In this document: positions 34,386-35,845 of the stretch, in pieces
How the letters are laid out: every line of letters starts with the position of its first letter
How positions within the stretch are numbered: the first letter of the stretch is position 1
Assembly (NCBI GenBank): GCA_026125385.1
Contig: JAHCLG010000026.1
Coordinates: forward strand, 1-35,845
DNA length: 35,845 bases
Source: Legionellales bacterium
Lineage (GTDB): Bacteria; Pseudomonadota; Gammaproteobacteria; JAHCLG01
Reading direction: 5' to 3'
The notes under the pieces: model-generated
Databases searched by the model: none
Told to the model about the DNA's origin: nothing
The model's input: the letters and a program-made list of their open reading frames with translations, nothing else
Program-made: the position numbers and the translations under genes

Positions 34386-34673
34386 ATGGCTGATATTACC
34401 AACGATGGCAAAATGAGTACAACTCGAAAACCGACCAATCCAGAGTTTCGTTTTGAAATAATTCAATACAATTGCCTACCTGAACACGACGTAATGATCA
34501 AATTATTTGATTTTGAAAAATTGGAAGATGTCACAACGAATGTTATTAGCCTTTACCAAAACGATGAAATTCTCACAAATTTAAGCGCGAATAATCTCAG
34601 AGCTATTATGTCACTTTGGGTAGATAATTCTTTACTTAAAGAGCGAGATATCTTCAAAAATAATCTTCACTAA
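34386..34673 (+). CDS. Small protein of unknown function, divergent from the repressor
   Basis: A 95-residue soluble, mildly acidic protein with no recognised family. It starts MADITNDGKMSTTRKPTNPE and continues FRFEIIQYNCLPEHDVMIKL. It has a good ribosome site (GAAGAGG), a strong promoter of its own and a strong terminator just after its stop, so it forms a complete single-gene unit. By analogy with divergent repressor pairs it is the likely target of the S24-type repressor. Confidence 0.68.
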   Translation: MADITNDGKMSTTRKPTNPEFRFEIIQYNCLPEHDVMIKLFDFEKLEDVTTNVISLYQNDEILTNLSANNLRAIMSLWVDNSLLKERDIFKNNLH

Positions 34674-34693
34674 TTAAACGCTTGCCCGTTTAT

Positions 34694-34742
34694 AAAGCGG
34701 TCACGGACTATAGCATCACTCACTGCCGTGACCGCTTTTTTT
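34694..34742 (+). terminator. Intrinsic terminator of the small gene
   Basis: AAAGCGGTCACGG (34694-34706) pairs perfectly with CCGTGACCGCTTT (34726-34738) across a 19-base loop, and seven T residues (34736-34742) follow the GC-rich part of the stem. It lies about 20 bases after the stop codon. Confidence 0.9.
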
Positions 34743-34962
34743 ATCTTACATAAAAATACCTGGTCACTCACTACTTATATTTATGAAAATTTTTTTCGGA
34801 AAATCCCATAATTTTTATTAAATCCTTTGGGGATTCCAAAATAAAGACCAGCAAATGAATAATCTTTGTTGGTTCTCGATAATCGGGAATAATTGTTGCT
34901 AATTACACGGTGAGATTTATTTAACGAGTATTACTGTGCGTGACCACATCAGTGATTTTCGC
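34743..34962. other. AT-rich gap upstream of the trp promoter
   Basis: No gene seen. It holds an imperfect 11-base inverted repeat (TGGTCACTCAC at 34761-34771, GTGCGTGACCA at 34936-34946; one mismatch). This might be a boundary of the accessory segment or chance. Confidence 0.4.
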
Positions 34963-34991
34963 TTGACTTTAATTTAAGCCTCTCCCATAAT
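34963..34991 (+). promoter_or_regulatory. Promoter of the trp operon
   Basis: -35 TTGACT (34963-34968), a 17-base spacer and -10 CATAAT (34986-34991) place the start near 34998, about 24 bases before the leader peptide ATG. I saw no clear TrpR operator over these boxes. Confidence 0.75.
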
Positions 34992-35021
34992 CGATTTAAC
35001 ATTTTTACCAGGCATTTTTTA

Positions 35022-35090
35022 ATGAATTTACAACACATAGCTCAATATTGGTGGTGCTCAATCATGGCGGGATTCGCGCGTGATGAGTAG
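35022..35090 (+). CDS. trpL: trp leader peptide
   Basis: A 22-codon reading frame beginning MNLQHIAQYWWCS, too short for ordinary gene calling. Two consecutive Trp codons (35049-35054) at positions 10-11, in a short frame directly before a terminator and trpE, are the signature of a ribosome-sensed attenuator. When charged tRNA-Trp is scarce the ribosome stalls there. The only ribosome-site-like bases are CCAGG, about 12 bases upstream. Confidence 0.88.
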   Translation: MNLQHIAQYWWCSIMAGFARDE

Positions 35091-35138
35091 CCCTTAGCTA
35101 TTTGTTAGTTTGAAAACCCGCCAATGGCGGGTTTTTTT
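35066..35138 (+). promoter_or_regulatory. trp attenuator (antiterminator and terminator)
   Basis: Terminator: a 10-pair stem (AAAACCCGCC at 35113-35122, GGCGGGTTTT at 35126-35135) with a three-base loop and a T run to 35138. Antiterminator: GGCGGG at 35066-35071, within the leader peptide, is identical to the 3' arm and can pair with CCCGCC at 35117-35122, which would block the terminator. A further pairing of the leader start (35032-35042) with 35096-35106 (one mismatch) could serve as the competing stem. These are the parts of a classical enteric attenuator. Confidence 0.82.
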
Positions 35139-35185
35139 ATGCCTAAAACTCACTCGCCATTGGCCAGCAAGCAAGGTGAATGAGG

Positions 35186-35845
35186 ATGAGTATTCAATTA
35201 GAAAGTATTGTTTTAGAAATTAGCAACCCCTACAACGCCATTGAATTATTACGCTGTTTGACTGAAAATCAGTTAAGCAATGGTAACCTCCTGTATGAAA
35301 CCCAACATCACGGCAAACGCTGTTCGCAATTAAGCCTGGGAATTATTCGTGCAGGCTTGATGATAGCCGGTCGTGAAAATGATTTTTTTATTCGCGCCCT
35401 GCACCCCGATGCCGAATCATTACTCGCCACCATTGGCCAACGCTTACCCCAAGAAGCGCATTATCAAGTAATTGCCAATGAAATTCGCGGCACCTTAACC
35501 CCCGATAAAACCGCCGTAGAATTAAATCAACGTTTGCAAGCTGTGAATCATGCCGATCTATTACGCGCCTTACTCGTTCCCCTGCAATTACCCGCAGCGT
35601 ATTCTCACCTACCCCTCGGGTTATTCGGCTGCTTTGGTTATGATTTTATTCAGCAAATGGAACATATTCCCCGCAATCCGCGCGACATTTTGCAAGATTA
35701 TGATTATATTTTTTATCTGCCCGCAGAAATATTTATTATCGATCACCAACATCAGCAAACCTATCTCATCGGTTTAATCCTCGATGATAAACCACAGACG
35801 CAAGCACGATTGCAAACCTATCAACAGAACCTTATTAAACATAAA
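35186..35845 (+). CDS. trpE: Anthranilate synthase component I, N-terminal part (window edge)
   Basis: First enzyme of tryptophan synthesis, making anthranilate from chorismate with the TrpG/TrpD glutaminase. 220 residues are present. They align by eye with the N-terminal half of enteric TrpE: the NPYNAIELLRCL start, then NLLYETQ where the feedback-site LLES of Salmonella lies (Ser replaced by Thr), LFGCFGYDFIQQMEHIP and YIFYLPAEIFIIDHQHQQTY. The catalytic C-terminal half is beyond the window. I chose the ATG at 35186, with AAGGTGAATGAGG upstream; an in-frame ATG two codons earlier sits too close to that ribosome site. It is controlled by the attenuator just upstream. Confidence 0.92.
   Translation, partial: MSIQLESIVLEISNPYNAIELLRCLTENQLSNGNLLYETQHHGKRCSQLSLGIIRAGLMIAGRENDFFIRALHPDAESLLATIGQRLPQEAHYQVIANEIRGTLTPDKTAVELNQRLQAVNHADLLRALLVPLQLPAAYSHLPLGLFGCFGYDFIQQMEHIPRNPRDILQDYDYIFYLPAEIFIIDHQHQQTYLIGLILDDKPQTQARLQTYQQNLIKHK

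Noticed and set aside
29960-34742. Prophage or integrative element
   Set aside because: Apart from the CI-like repressor there is no integrase, phage structural gene, or recognisable attachment site.
34761-34946. Imperfect inverted repeat as ends of an insertion sequence
   Set aside because: Only 11 bases with one mismatch, no transposase-like frame between the arms and no target duplication seen.
34963-35021. TrpR operator over the trp promoter
   Set aside because: No symmetric CTAG-centred operator of the E. coli type is visible; control by attenuation is sufficient.

Overview
The window is a stretch of gammaproteobacterial chromosome, AT-rich by eye. The conserved run rpoB-rplL-rplJ-rplA-rplK-nusG-secE-tRNA(Trp)-tuf-tRNA(Thr)-tRNA(Gly)-tRNA(Tyr), an enteric-type TrpE with a tandem-Trp leader peptide, and the gpmI-envC-ctpA order all support this. 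Effector-like proteins, a YhhQ-type transporter, a DabAB pair and hut genes suggest a Legionellales-like, host-associated relative. That placement is inference and cannot be proved from this window.

Layout. (1) 1-6460, minus strand: translation/transcription block from a tRNA promoter (6429-6457) through tRNA-Tyr, Gly, Thr, tuf, tRNA-Trp, secE, nusG, rplK, rplA, an L10-type leader RNA, rplJ, rplL, a three-hairpin spacer and the 5' part of rpoB. (2) 6662-8476: a large unrecognised membrane protein with a Ser/Thr/Asn-rich linker and tyrosine motifs at its C-terminus. (3) 8445-14053, minus: LysR regulator, dabA and dabB (inorganic carbon uptake), with a structured, terminator-like RNA element on the opposite strand between lysR and dabA. 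(4) 14279-18137: single-domain cyclic-nucleotide-binding protein, AI-2E family permease, and divergent hutI/hutG for histidine degradation. (5) 18262-21019: orphan adhesin-like protein and an AbiEi/AbiEii toxin-antitoxin pair with a near-consensus promoter, two matching operators and an apparently leaderless start. (6) 21257-25417, minus: gpmI-envC-ctpA. (7) 25611-29869: glnA plus a DUF4124 protein, an SNF-family sodium symporter and xth. (8) 29960-34742: accessory segment with an effector-like protein, a decayed fragment, a GNAT acetyltransferase, a YhhQ-type transporter, a protein of unknown function and an S24-type repressor divergent from a small protein. (9) 34963-35845: trp promoter, leader peptide, attenuator and the 5' part of trpE.

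How the parts work together. Regions 1, 6, 7 and 9 are housekeeping. Regions 2, 5 and 8 are accessory and hold most of what is unexplained. Much of the visible regulation is at RNA level: L10 leader, rplL-rpoB hairpins, tRNA spacer hairpins, trp attenuator and the lysR-dabA element. I found no CRISPR array, insertion sequence, integrase or replication origin.
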